Below the pieces are notes generated by a model, which was not told where the DNA came from, searched no databases, and was given only the letters and a program-made list of their open reading frames with translations. The position numbers were made by a program, and so were the translations under genes. This document shows, in pieces, positions 10,040 through 20,347 of a DNA stretch of 64,000 nt (position 1 is its first letter; every line of letters starts with the position of its first letter). This DNA comes from Dipteris shenzhenensis (taxonomy: Eukaryota; Polypodiophyta; Polypodiopsida; Gleicheniales): NCBI GenBank assembly GCA_047967505.1, contig CM106538.1. One strand, written 5' to 3'.

Positions 10040-10439
10040 CTTATTGGATTGTCTTTACCCTGGCATTGCACACATGAATCAGGTCCCAGTTTGATAGTGC
10101 CAATATAGTGTCATGTGCCAAGAATGCATGTTTCTTTTGTGAGTGACTAATGCATTTTACTCTTTTTGTGATGAGGGTGCTATGTGTGTGGATTTACAAC
10201 AAGTATCTCTTGGGGCTTTTATTTGTGCAATTTATTCATGGTGCTCGAAACATGTGGGTGTGCTATGCATGACTAGTGAGGTAGGCATTCCTCCTATATG
10301 CTTAATTTGCTAAGGGAATCATAGGGCAACTAGGACACAGTCATCAACTCTAAGCCCTAGGTTAAAATCGATTGAAACTACCTATATGTGCGAAGATGTA
10401 CATATGCTAGTGAGTGCTTGTGGAACAATCTAGTCCTAA
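10040..10439 (-). other. spacer between integrase and extra reading frame
   Basis: About 400 bp with no frame that fits pol or the extra protein. It would hold any splice acceptor or internal promoter for the downstream frame, but none can be assigned from sequence alone. Confidence 0.4.
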
Positions 10440-11579
10440 CTATGGAAGACTTGGGACCCCCAAATCTTCATTATTGTCGAGGATGGCTTGCATGTTGATG
10501 TAGTAGCGCTTCCGGCTCCTATTTATTGTTGTTGTGAACTGGACTCCATCCAATGTTTCTAGCAGCACAGCTCCGATGGGATTCATTTTTTTGACTCTAT
10601 AGGGTCCTTGACCTAGAAATTTGAGCTTGCCCTTATGGACTTTGGTATTGTATAGGAGAACCAGGTTACCTTCTTTGATGTCTTTGTCTTTGAGGTTTCT
10701 ATCAAACCATGCCTTCCTTCTTTGTTTTTCTGTTGTCATGGCATGGTAGGCAACTAATCTGGTCTCTGTATGCTTCTCTAATTGGTAGAATCTTTCTTTC
10801 AGTGATTCATGATCTCCCATGTGTTCTTGTACTACTATGCATAGACTACGTATTATAAATTCCAGTGGGACCACAGCTTCAAGGCCGTACACCAATTGAA
10901 AAGGTGTATTTCTTGTACTGACCTTGAGTGTGGTTCTATATGCCCATAAGGCTGCATTTAGTTTCTTTGCCCAATCAGAATGTCTTGGTTCTACTACCTT
11001 GGTGAGGACAATACATAGAATTTTGTTGGTGGATTCGGCTTGTCCGTTCCCTTGGGGGTAGTAAGGTGTGCTCTTTCTATGGATCACCATAAAGCCAGAC
11101 AAGAGTTCTTGGATGACCTCATTGACAAAATGTGTGCCTCTATCTGACACAATTTCAATAGGACATCCAAATCGGGTGATCACATTCTCGTACAAGAACC
11201 TTGCTGTGCTTTTGGCATCTGCCTTTCTAATGGCTTTAGCTTCAGCCCACTTAGTAAAGTAATCTGTGGCCACAATGATGTAGCGTGCCTGTGTTCCTTT
11301 TGCTGTTAGATGGATGGGACCCACAAAATCAATCCCCCATTTCTCAAAGGGTTTTTGTGCAACAACTGTTGTTAGGGGATTGAAGTCTTTGTGTTGTGGT
11401 TTAGAAGTTGGTTGGCATACATAACAGCTTTTGACATATTCATAGGCATCTGACCAAAGTGTTGGCCACCAGTATCCTGCAAGAAGGACTTTTCTTGTTG
11501 TTGCTTCCCCTTGGAAATGTCTACTTACAATGCCTTCATGTGCTTCACTGAGGATTGGCATGATCTCATGTGGCATCAC
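10440..11579 (-). CDS. gypsy integrase, open over 379 codons
   Basis: The zinc-binding HHCC region is at residues ~14-56 (HEGIVSRH ... CYVCQ). The catalytic core follows with GIDFVGP (first Asp, ~83), SDRGTHF (second Asp, ~145) and NGQAESTNK (Glu, ~181), giving a complete D,D-E triad. The C-terminal part contains WFDRN and GPYRV and ends near RSRKRYYIN, the usual non-chromovirus ending with no chromodomain. The frame is continuous with the upstream RNase H end except for one TAG at about 11595. It is the only pol domain here that could still be functional, though it would no longer be made as part of a full polyprotein. Confidence 0.93.
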   Translation of the reverse strand: MMPHEIMPILSEAHEGIVSRHFQGEATTRKVLLAGYWWPTLWSDAYEYVKSCYVCQPTSKPQHKDFNPLTTVVAQKPFEKWGIDFVGPIHLTAKGTQARYIIVATDYFTKWAEAKAIRKADAKSTARFLYENVITRFGCPIEIVSDRGTHFVNEVIQELLSGFMVIHRKSTPYYPQGNGQAESTNKILCIVLTKVVEPRHSDWAKKLNAALWAYRTTLKVSTRNTPFQLVYGLEAVVPLEFIIRSLCIVVQEHMGDHESLKERFYQLEKHTETRLVAYHAMTTEKQRRKAWFDRNLKDKDIKEGNLVLLYNTKVHKGKLKFLGQGPYRVKKMNPIGAVLLETLDGVQFTTTINRSRKRYYINMQAILDNNEDLGVPSLP

Positions 11580-11594
11580 ACATCTCCTTAAAAC

Positions 11595-12400
11595 CTAGTC
11601 CTTGCCCATCTTGTATAGTTGTCCTGCAATGAGTTGATAGGTTGCAACTTTTAGAATTAGTTTCCTAGCATCCACTGCTTTCATTTTAGGAGGTGGTCTT
11701 CCTGCCATTAAATACCCAATGATGTCTGCACACCAATCAGGCACAGCATCTATTTGAAATAATGCGGCATCTGGTAGATCATCTTCTATTCCTTCCAGCT
11801 CTTCTCTTGTCCTCAATCGTGACATGTGATCGGCAATGAAATGTTGAGCTCCTTTTCTTCCATGATTTTGAAATTGAATTCTTGTAACAGTAGAAGCCAT
11901 CGAGTGATCCAGCCTATGGTACATGGCTGATTCACAAGATATAATAAGGCTTGATGATCTGTGTAGAAGACAAAGTCAGTAGTAGCCAATAGATAGTGTT
12001 GAAATTTCTTCACGGTGTAGATCATTGCCAAGGCTTCTCTTTCTATTGTGGTGTAATTCACCTCCGCGTCATTTAACTGTCTCCTTGCAAAGTATACTGG
12101 GTAGTCTTTGTTGTGTTTGCCAGGTTGACATAACACACTCCCTACTGCATAATTGGAACCGTTAGTATGTACATGAAAGTCTATGTCCCAATTTGGTGCC
12201 ATTAGAACAGGGGTGGTGATCAATCTCCACTTGAGGGTTTTGAATGCTTGTTCGCATTCATCTATCCAAATGAATTTGATGAGGAGCTTGTATAGGGGCC
12301 TTGCAATCATGGCATATCTTAGTATGAATCATCTATAGTATTTGGCATGTCCCATGAAGACTTGAATTCCCTTGGCATTTAGCAAGGGGGGGGGAAGTTC
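11595..12400 (-). pseudogene. gypsy RT thumb and RNase H remnant
   Basis: In sense direction the piece begins with the RT connection (KIKII, ELPPP, GHAKYYR near 12430-12320), then the RNase H domain at 12310-11813: ECEQAFKTLK, VHTNGSNYAVG, FARRQLNDAEVNYTTIEREALAM, YTDHQALLYL. The position normally occupied by the first catalytic Asp of RNase H (TDASNY-type) reads TNGSNY. A frameshift near 11900 leads into the tether 11924-11595, which connects to integrase. The fingers and palm of RT, including the YVDD-type box, are missing. Confidence 0.88.
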
Positions 12401-12411
12401 CATGATGATCT

Positions 12412-13053
12412 TTATTTTGTCCATGTCAGTTGCAATCCCATGTCGCCTTCATGGCACTTTGAGGTGCTTGCTTGGCTGCTAGCTTCATTGGAATATGTTT
12501 GGTCCAATTCACCTGTGTTCCCTTGTTCTTCTTTTTTGTTACTATTGACCTTTTCACTCTTCATTCTCACATTGGGTTTGAACTTTCTAAGTTTTTTTCT
12601 TAGTGAGACCAGTGATGGATTTTCAATAGGAGTTGCACTCCCAAGGAGTGGTTCTTTGGCCATACGAAGACCTTCAAGCCCTTCAGGATCCCATTTAAAA
12701 TTTGGGGACTCATGTGCTTTTGTGGTCTTAGCTAAGTACAATTCTACCACTCTTGTCTGCATTCTTTCGAATTCATTGTAATGCTCTATCTTGGCCTTGT
12801 GGCACTGCACACTCTCCTTCTTTTTCCTAGACCGGTTGCCTTTGGATTGTGATGGAGGGTCGATCTTGGGGAATTCAATGGCCATGAGTGCCTGTAGGAT
12901 TGACAAGTCATTGTCAAATACTTGGCCTTCCAAGGATGCATTATCAGCTTCTATTTCCAGATCCCACTCTATGTCAGCACCGTAGCCTTCTATTATGGAC
13001 TCTTCAGGGTCACTGTCCCATTTGACACCTGTCATGAAGACGGGCATTTCCAC
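12412..13053 (-). CDS. spacer between protease and RT of the gypsy polyprotein
   Basis: A 213-codon open stretch in the same frame as protease, separated from it by a single TAA at 13056-13054. It is charged, with a Lys/Arg-rich cluster (NRSRKKKESVQ) and an acidic N-terminal half (EESIIEGYGADIEWDLEIEA). Such a linker is usual before RT in large plant gypsy elements. It stops where RT should begin, consistent with a deletion at about 12430-12470. Confidence 0.65.
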   Translation of the reverse strand: MEMPVFMTGVKWDSDPEESIIEGYGADIEWDLEIEADNASLEGQVFDNDLSILQALMAIEFPKIDPPSQSKGNRSRKKKESVQCHKAKIEHYNEFERMQTRVVELYLAKTTKAHESPNFKWDPEGLEGLRMAKEPLLGSATPIENPSLVSLRKKLRKFKPNVRMKSEKVNSNKKEEQGNTGELDQTYSNEASSQASTSKCHEGDMGLQLTWTK

Positions 13054-13056
13054 TAC

Positions 13057-13641
13057 TTATGATTCATCATCCCAGATTGATGCTTCTAGTTGTATCATTT
13101 GGGCATCCACATCTGGCAACATTAGATGTGTTGTTTCACAATTATCTGTTGTAGCCAACGTCTGTATCCAATTGTTGATGTCACTTTGTGTATCCCCTTC
13201 TATGGGCTTTTGTGCATTGGTAGGTTCAGGGGATGCATGACTGGTGGCTGTAGTGGAAGAAGTGTCTTCAACATTTCTAGGAATAGTGGGTTTGATTTCC
13301 CCTGTTCCCAGATTTATCTTTACAGCGGTTTCTCTATTTTGGATAGTGATCCTATCGGTGCCCCAATCATGGAGTACCGATGCTTCTCGAAGCCATGGTC
13401 TTCCCAACAATTTCTGGTATGCTGTGGCACCCTTGGGAAGATCCAAGATAGTAAACTGGAGTGTGAATCTTACTCCAGCAATTTTTGTTGACACATTGTC
13501 AATGATACCTAATGGCTTCATTTTCGTGTGGTCAACTAGGTGGATGTTAAATGTGGCCTTTTGCATTAGAGGTAGACCCCATTCTTCATATAGATCTCTT
13601 GCTAGAATGTTTACTCTGGCTCCGTCATCCACTATTGCCAA
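13057..13641 (-). CDS. gypsy aspartic protease
   Basis: The active site is VDDGARVNIL near residues 3-12 (DDGA in place of the more usual DSGA/DGGS), followed by the flap region and the characteristic KLLGRPWLREA at ~80-90, a hallmark of plant gypsy proteases. The Met at 13641 is internal to the polyprotein. Frame open for 194 codons, then a stop that probably replaced a Gln codon. Confidence 0.85.
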   Translation of the reverse strand: MAIVDDGARVNILARDLYEEWGLPLMQKATFNIHLVDHTKMKPLGIIDNVSTKIAGVRFTLQFTILDLPKGATAYQKLLGRPWLREASVLHDWGTDRITIQNRETAVKINLGTGEIKPTIPRNVEDTSSTTATSHASPEPTNAQKPIEGDTQSDINNWIQTLATTDNCETTHLMLPDVDAQMIQLEASIWDDES

Positions 13642-14290
13642 GTATTGACCAAAGGCTTTATGCTCCAGTGGGATGGTTACATTTTTTATGTCATCTCAAG
13701 CACCGAATTTTACCGAAATTGTCTTTTCCTCTTCTTCAGGTGGGGGAAAGTATTGTGAATTTTCGATCCATCCCTTGAAATTGTAGGGCGATTTCTTAGT
13801 AAGGTCCCAATTGGCATCATGATTGGGCAGCTTATCAAGCTTGCTAGTGCAATGCCATCCAATTGGGGATGTTTTACATGTTGCTCTATTACCTCTTGGA
13901 AGTTGCTGGGATCAATCACTGTGTCAATGCTAGGTGCTGATGGTGCTCTGTCCTCTACTGCTACCATCCTGTCTACCTCAAATTTTTCTTGTTCTTGTTC
14001 AACCCATTGCTTCAAGGCTTGGTAGCACATCTTTTCAGTTTCAGCATTGGGGTATGCTTCCTTGGCTCCTTGGGTGGCACTTTCTGTGGATGTGCTAGGC
14101 ATGGTCTCACTATGTTATGGGATCGGCATGGCTTGTTTTGCTAGAGGGCTCTTTGCTTTTTGAGATGAAAGGAGTTTTTGCCGTGCCGCTTCTTTCTGTT
14201 GTCTTGTTATAATCAAGATCCGCTGTGATGCCACACTATGATTTTCCACACTTATCATCCCCAGGGGTACTTCTGGTTTTACTTCTGTGG
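13642..14290 (-). pseudogene. gag-protease linker
   Basis: Residues read from 14290 down: a Lys/Gln-rich patch (ITRQQKEAARQKLLSSQKAK), then after a stop a 130-codon frame (14102-13710) with TMPSTSTESATQGAKEAY and KQWVEQEQEKFEVDR. It connects the last zinc knuckle with protease. Several stops and a frameshift near 13700 show decay. No catalytic motif. Confidence 0.55.
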
Positions 14291-14294
14291 TTGG

Positions 14295-15881
14295 CTAAGG
14301 CTTTGTTCTTAGTGGGCAATCCATGCAAGCATGCCCAACTCCGCATTCCCTGCACACAGGTTGGAATGAAGTGGGGTTACCCTTGTGTGGGCATTCTACT
14401 ATGCGGTGGTTTTCTCCACAACCAAAACACTTGATGGGTGTTTGATATGTGGTGGGTCTTACTTGATTTGCATACACCGGGATGAGTCCTTCAGCACCAT
14501 CTATGTAGTACATAGGGTATTTTGTTTCATACTCATAGTGAGGTTCCTACTCTTCAGTTTGGAGTTGTCGCATCGGAACTACTGGAGCAAGATTGGGAGC
14601 CCATGGATATTGTAGGGGATTGGGATTCCTCATTAGTTGAGGCACTCGTGTTCTCACCGAGAGTGGGTTGAGACGTGGCACTTGTGCATTAGGTGCCAGG
14701 CCCGGTTGTATGTACACTAGGATTTGTGACGACTGTTGGTATTGTTGGGGCCGGGGTTGTGTGCTACCCTCATATTGTAGAAGCAAGTATTTACATCATG
14801 CCCTATAGCATTGCAAATGGGGCACCATAAGCATGGGGGCTAAGCCACTTCTGGTGGGTTGAGTCTGTTCCTCAAGATCGGGCATTCATTGGCTATATGG
14901 TTGGGCATACAATGTGGGCACCAGACATTTTCTCGCCATGGATATGTCTGAGCTGGCGGCTAAGACAAGTGAAGGTTTTGTTCCATGGCCTGCATCATGT
15001 CTTTTTTTAGCTTCATGGTCATGGCCTTTAGGCGATCTTCATTTGATGTTTCGATAGTGGACTTTGATTTGCTCTTTTTCGAGTGCTTATCTCGTGCACT
15101 AGATCTGCTGTCATCACTGCTAGTGTTTGAGTCAGTCATGCCATCCTCGATGTCAATGGCTGTCGCATGAGCAGCACTGAACTTTTCATAGCTGCTTATC
15201 TTTTTCATATCCTTTCAAATTTTCTTTCTTAGTCCTGTAATGAACCAGGCCGTGAGGTACTTTGCATCGGGGTGTGGGTCACATTTGACGATTAATCTTT
15301 TCATATTACCTAGGTACGTGCGTACATATTCTTGACGGCCTTGTTCGATCTTGCTTACTTGGAGAGCGGGATCATCAGACGCTTCATCAGTTAAGGCCAT
15401 GGAAAACCAAGCCACCTTGGTTTCATGGGATTGATCTCCACCTGCACGGCATGCGGCATCAAAATGTTGGAGGAATCAGGCTGGATCTCCCCTACCATTA
15501 TATTTGGAAAGTTCTATTTTTCCCAAGGGGCGCTTGCCTTGAGTGTTATTATTTCTTTATTTAAAGAAATTATTAGCCTCTGCATTGAGGTCAATATCCT
15601 CATCATTGTCGCAACGACATCCCACCATGTTGTGGCATGGAGTAGTTAAAGGGAGTGATTGAATCTCAGGGGGGGATTCGGTATAGAGGATTGTCGGGGG
15701 CGGTGGATTCAGCAGAGTTGTATGTGGATTTGGCGAGCATTGGAGTCAGAGGCATTGGTTGGAACATAGTTGCATGCAGATTGGGCAAGATTTGAAAAGG
15801 GTGTCTCCGCCGTAAGTGCGGTTGTTGATGTAGTTTTGTTTGGAGGGTTAGAGTGGTGTTAGTTTGTGTAGGGACCGTCAT
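14295..15881 (-). pseudogene. gypsy gag, broken
   Basis: A likely start is MTVPTQTNTT at 15881. Capsid-like sequence follows, with ELSKYNGRGDPA and, after GGDQSHETKVAWFSMALTDEA, the retro-gag core (GRQEYVRTYLGNMKRLIVK ... LTAWFITGLRKKI, 15415-15215). A Ser/Lys-rich region is at 15208-14960. Four zinc knuckles come next: CPHCMPNHIANEC (~14905-14880), CPICNAIGHDVNTC (~14823-14783), CFGCGENHRIVEC (~14430-14390) and CRECGVGHACMDC (~14350-14312). At least one frameshift (near 14786) and several stops prevent translation as one protein. Confidence 0.85.
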
Positions 15882-15899
15882 GTTAATAATGTGCCTAAG

Positions 15900-17845
15900 A
15901 TTGTCCTACGTGTGTAGGAAATTGTGTCGGTGCAGATGGATCGTTAATCGGAGGTCACAATGTGAAGATACGAGCCAATTTATGCAAAACGAGGCCTACA
16001 TGGGGGTGCAAATGAGCGAGTGATAGGGATGTTGAAAGGGTGTGCAATGGGCTGGAAAAATACCCTGTAGCGTGGTGTTTTCGTGTGTGAAATTCTGGTT
16101 CAATTTGGGTCCCAAATGGATGAGTTACGAGGGTTTAAAGTAAGGGTAAAAATGGTCCTTTTTTGTGGGGGGTCCTTGTCCTTAAGTTTGGTATGGATGG
16201 TCCTAAACTCTAACTAGGATGGACTAACTGAACTAAGGAAGTTAAGCTAACTTTGTAGTTATAATAACTATCCTAGCTAACTGAAATACACTTAGTCTAA
16301 CCTAACTAGGCTAAACCGAGGTTTTACTAACCTAACTAGAGTCTATCTAGCCTAGCCTAAGATAACTAACATAACCTAGGTTAACTAACCTAACCTAGGT
16401 TAGTTCTAGGGTTTCTTTAACCCTCTTTTTTTTTTCAGAGGGGGGGGTCAGCGGGCAGTGGTTTCGATGGGCTTTTTTTTTTTTAAAGGGGGGGGTGGGA
16501 AAGACACCTAAAGCCTTAGCCTCTTAAGGCTAAGGCTTGACGGGTGCGTCGCCACGTGGCACACGGGTGGGCTTCACCTTAGGTAGGCACCGTCACCGTT
16601 GGCGTGGGCGGGCTCCGCCGCATGGCACGGGTGCCGCCTTGTGGGCTAGTTGCCCGTGGGGTTGGTCTTAAGGCCTTTTGGTAGGGAGAGGGGGGGGTGG
16701 TCGAGGAAGAGGGAAGAGAAGAGAGAGAGAGAGAGAAGGGGGGAGAGAGAGAGAGGGGGGGGGTGGAGGAACAAGAGAGGGGGGTGAGGGGGATGGAGGG
16801 AAGGGTGGAGGGGGTGCAGGGGGGTGGGGGGGGTAAAGGGGGGGAAAGAGGGAAAAAAAAAGGGGGGGGGGGGGTGGAGGTGGAGATGGAGATGGAGATG
16901 GGGGGGAGAGAGGGAAAAAAAAAAGGAGGGGGGGGGTTGGAGGGGGTAAAGGGGGGGTGGAGGTAGAGATGGGGATGGGGGGGAAAGATGGAGATGGGGG
17001 GAACGAGGGAAAAAAATGGGGGGAAGGAGGTGTAGATGGAGATGGGGGGGAAAGAGGAAGGGGGGGTGGAGGTGGAAATGGAGATTGGGGGGAAAGAGGG
17101 AAGGGGGGTGGAGGTGGAGGGGGATAGAGACAGGTAGAGAGATAATGGAGTGGGGGATAGAGAGAGGTAGAGAGATGGTGGAGTGGAGGGAGTTGGAGAT
17201 GGGGGATAGAGGCAGAGATGGGAGATGGACGAGGAGGGGAAAAAGGGGAGATGGGATATAGAGAGAGGTAGAGAGATGGTGGAGATTGGGGGGTGGTGGA
17301 GGAGATGGGAGGTGGAGGGGGAGGGGAATAAGGGGAGATGGGGTGTAGAGAGAGGTAGAGAGATGGTGGAGGGAAAAAGGATGGTTACCTTGAGTGGGGG
17401 AGATGGGGGATGGACGGAAAAAGTGGAGGTGGTGGGGAGTAAGATGATGGGAAGCGGAGATGGAAATGGAAGGGGGGGGGTGACGGAAAAGTTGGTGGTG
17501 GAGGGGGGATTGACGGAAAAAGTGGTGGTGGTGGTGGTGGACAAAAAATGGAGAAAGACGGAAGTTATGGCGGCTTAACGGAATTTGGAGAAGGAAGAGA
17601 CAGAAGGGTGGGGGAAGAAATGAGGGGGGTTGGTGTTGCTTTTATAGGATGTGGGGGGTTTAAGGGTTAATTTTGGGACTTTAGTGTATTAATGTGATTT
17701 TTAAGTCAACATTATCCTTTTGCATTATTTGGAAGCATTTTTTCACTCCTTTGCCTTGAGGGATGTATCTAGTATGGTTTTTCATAGGGGGTTCTTTTTT
17801 CACACATGCAAGCACATGCCCTGCTTTCACTTCAGGCGCTAACCT
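15900..17845 (-). other. gypsy 5' leader with ~1 kb strand-asymmetric pyrimidine tract
   Basis: From gag to the primer-binding site. 16200-16420 contains many near-palindromic CCTAACCTAGGTTA/GTTAACTAACC motifs. 16680-17640 is almost devoid of C on the plus strand (GGGGGAGAGAG, GGTGGAGATGG units), so the element's RNA here is C/U-rich. A 321-codon frame (17544-16579, sense strand) made of Ser, Pro, Thr and Leu follows from this composition. I do not call it a gene, although its position upstream of gag is where some Tat-type elements have an extra ORF. Confidence 0.75.
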
Positions 17846-17862
17846 CCTTGACAGCGGTGCCA
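17846..17862 (-). other. primer-binding site of the gypsy element
   Basis: On the sense strand TGGCACCGCTGTCAAGG starts two bases inside the 5' LTR end. It resembles the TGGCGCCGTTGCCGGGGA type (complementary to the 3' end of tRNA-Asp) used by many Tat/Athila elements, with about five differences consistent with C-to-T decay. The tRNA assignment is inference. Confidence 0.6.
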
Positions 17863-17864
17863 AA

Positions 17865-19147
17865 TGTTGTCTCTATTTTACCCAAGTGTAGATTCGGAGG
17901 GTGTTGGTCACCTATAGTCATGTTGTTGCTCGTTGTAGCATAGGTGTTCACAAGTGTAGCATAGGTTCTCAGGTCGTGTTTCGTTGAGAGGTGTAGGCTA
18001 AAGCATGGAAAGCAGATCTCATGCGTACGTGAATGAGAAAGAGGGCTTGATTATAATGATTGATGGAGGCTCTTGCCTCCACAGGAGTTCAAGGGTTTAG
18101 AAGGGGATTTCAGGGTTAGAAGTGGGGACAAGGTTGAGATAGTTAACTAGGGGTTCCAAGGTTCAGAGGGGGTTGCAGGGTTTAGGAGGAGTCCAAGGTT
18201 GAGGAGTGGAGAGCTAGTCTCCTTCGCGGATTCGAGGGGTAAGGGTTGAGGAGAAGGGAGGGAGGAGCAGGAGGGAGGAGGGAGGAGGAGGAGAAGGGAG
18301 GAGGAGGAGGAAGGAGGAGGAGGAGATGGAGGAAAAGGGAGGAGGAGCAGGAGGGAGTTCAAGAGAGGGAGGAAGGAGGAGAAGGGAGGAGGAGAAGGAG
18401 GGAGTTCAAGGGAGGGAGGAAGGAGGAGATGGGAGGAGAAGGGAGGGAGGAAGAGGAGATGGAGGAGAAGGGAGGAGGAGGAGGGGGGAGTTCAAGGGAG
18501 GGAGGAAGGAGGAGATGGGAGGAGAAGGGAGAGAGGAAGAGGGGATGGAGGAGAAGGGAGGAGGAGGAGGAGGAGGGAGTTCAAGGGAGGGAGGGAGGAG
18601 GGGAAGGGAGGAGGATGAGGAGGAGGAAGGAAGAGGGAGGAAGGAGGAGGGGTAGAGAGTGCAAGGGTAGAGAGTACAAGGGTAAGGGCATGCTAGAACA
18701 CGATAGTGTAAGAGAGCATGGACGCAATGGAAATCAATCGCATGAACACAATAGTGAGCTTGAACACTGAATCCCAAAGAGTGGGAGCTTCATTCCATTT
18801 GAGAGATATTTATACATGTATGGTCTCTCCACTTTTCGGGGGGACCTTTTGGGTCTCTACACAAAGTGGGGGGACCTTTTGGGCCTCTACACAAAGTGGA
18901 GGGACCTCCAAAAGTATTGGCTTTTAGTCTTTCTCTCTCTAGATTTAGTATTTCTCTCTTTAGATCCTAATTTTGCAAGTATGATTGGATCTTTTCTAGA
19001 GAGGATTTTGGCTATCCTCATCCTTAAAGATTTATTATACTATCTTTCAAGATTAAGATATTACAAGCGGAGCTTCGCCTCTACTCTACACACACAATGC
19101 TCTCATAATTGTTGTCCTAGACTGCACTTCTGGGCCTTGTTGCCACA
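17865..19147 (-). repeat. gypsy LTR (5' LTR)
   Basis: About 1.28 kb. The left edge TGTTGTCTCTATTTTACCC abuts the primer-binding site; the right edge is TTGCCACA. It matches 4901-6147 with an internal GGA tract at 18245-18662. Lengths of the purine tract differ between the two LTRs, and point differences are scattered, so insertion is not recent. Confidence 0.88.
18245..18662. repeat. GGA-rich purine tract inside the right LTR
   Basis: Counterpart of 5230-5690, composed of the same GGAGGA and GTTCAAGGGAGG units but with different copy numbers, as expected if slippage has changed each LTR independently. Confidence 0.85.
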
Positions 19148-19154
19148 GGGTTAA

Positions 19155-19620
19155 CATTATGTCACTCCAAGTCCAATGCATTTTGCTCTAACTCCAATGC
19201 TTTGGCTTTATCGTGAAGATCCTGGTTCTTCCTTTGAAGAGCCTACATAGAGTTATGCGATGCAATAATGGTCTCACGATGGTGCTATTTCCTAAATGTG
19301 CTAGCATCTCTGCTTGGGCTCTGTGCATCTCATTTGCTTGCATAGCTCCAATTATTGAGCATTGTTTAATGAATTGCAATAACCAAGCAACCCTGCATGT
19401 CCATTTCCAACAAACTGAACGAGCTCATGCATTGTATGGAAAGAAGGGCTCTTTTGGTTGGCAGGATCTAAAGGATATAAGGATTCTTCTACCCAAATGT
19501 CGAGATGCTTCTTTCCTTGCGAACGAAGAATGTGGATTTTGGAAGCTCCCCTCAATCCTAGAGTACGTGTGCTTGCATATATTCAGCCTCCAACTTTACA
19601 TGAGTACTTGTTGGAGACGT
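19155..19620 (-). pseudogene. degraded coding sequence flanking the gypsy element
   Basis: On the minus strand the segment reads as protein with frame changes: GASKIHILRSQGKKHLDIWV, SFHTMHELVQFVGNGHAGLL, MQANEMHRAQAEMLAHLGN, then ALQRKNQDLHDKAKALELEQ. The last part has coiled-coil heptads. It lies just 5' of the gypsy 5' LTR in the same sense and may belong to another element into which the gypsy element inserted. Family unknown. A 141-codon plus-strand frame (19213-19638) overlaps it and is judged a shadow. Confidence 0.4.
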
Positions 19621-19639
19621 CCTCAAATGGTGCCATGAG

Positions 19640-19990
19640 TAAAGGAGTGTAGAGAAGGAGAAGGTGTGGAGAAGTAGGCTTGAAGGAGCAGCACGCAGGA
19701 AGAGGGAGGGCAAGGAGGAGGGATGGGGGAGGGAGGACCAGTAGTTGAAGAGGAGGGAAGGGGGGCGGACCAACAGGTGTGGAGGGTGAGGAGGAGTAGG
19801 CATGGAGGAGGAGGGAGGGAGGAGCAGGAGGGAGGGGGGAGGAGGAGCAGCAGTGGAGGAGGAGGGGAGGAGGAGCAGGCATGGAGGAGGGAGGGAGGTG
19901 GAGGGTAGGAGGAGCAGGCATGGAGGAGGGAGGGAGGGAGGAGGGAGGGAGGGAGGGGGAGGAGGAGGAAGGGGGAGCGGGAGGAGGATT
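19640..19990. repeat. G-rich GGAGG/GGAGCA tract
   Basis: A purine tract with repeated GGAGGAGCAGGCATGGAGGA units, ending directly at the palindrome/telomere-like repeat. The long frames on both strands are compositional. A similar G-rich tract precedes the second composite repeat at 37.8 kb. Confidence 0.75.
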
Positions 19991-19993
19991 TAA

Positions 19994-20115
19994 GCAATAG
20001 GTTGGGTGCACTCCATCCTATTTCTCAAATCAGTATTTTTTATTGATTTGAGCACAAGTTGGGTGCACCCCCACCCTGCAACAGGTTGGGTGCACTCTAG
20101 CCTGTTGATTAAATC
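19994..20115. repeat. short array of palindrome-derived repeats
   Basis: Contains GCAATAGGTTGGGTGCAC, CACAAGTTGGGTGCAC and GCAACAGGTTGGGTGCAC plus CAAATCA/TGATTTG inverted pieces. These are half-copies of the palindromes found in full at 37.9-38.7 kb. Confidence 0.7.
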
Positions 20116-20141
20116 AAAATATTTTACATATTATTGCTTGT

Positions 20142-20347
20142 ATTTTAGGGTTTGGCTAGGGTTTAAAATTGAGGGTCTAGGGTTTAAGGTCTAGGTTTTA
20201 GGGTCTAGGAGTAAGGGTTAATGGTCTAGGGTTCAGGGTCCAGGGTCTAGGGTTTAGGGTATAGGGTCTAAGATTTAGGGTTTTAAAGGCTTTAAGATCT
20301 AGGATTTATGATTTACACTCTAAGGTTTAGAGTCTAGAGTTTAGGAG
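20142..20347 (+). repeat. degenerate telomere-like tract (TTTAGGG/TCTAGGG)
   Basis: About 200 bp of TTTAGGG-related heptamers, many in the variant forms TCTAGGG, TCTAAGG or TTTAAGG, on the plus strand. It is entered by the phrase TTTAGGGTTTGGCTAGGGTT, nearly the same as the entrance of the tract at 38.77 kb. Confidence 0.8.

Larger units (their letters stand above)
4901..19147 (-). mobile_element. Ty3/gypsy LTR retrotransposon (Tat/Athila-like), decayed
   Basis: A ~14.2 kb element transcribed on the minus strand. Order in the sense direction: 5' LTR (19147-17865), primer-binding site, pyrimidine-rich leader, gag, protease, spacer, RNase H remnant, integrase, a long extra reading frame, 3' LTR (6147-4901). 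Placement of protease and RT before integrase is the Ty3/gypsy order. There is no chromodomain after integrase, and the primer-binding site resembles a tRNA-Asp type. Both points favour the Tat/Athila side of the family (established features of those lineages; my assignment is inference). Only integrase is still open over its full length. Confidence 0.92.

Noticed and set aside
16579-17544. A 321-codon sense-strand frame upstream of gag as an extra ORF
   Set aside because: Only Ser, Pro, Thr, Leu and Phe, fully explained by the pyrimidine tract; no domain and no constraint visible.
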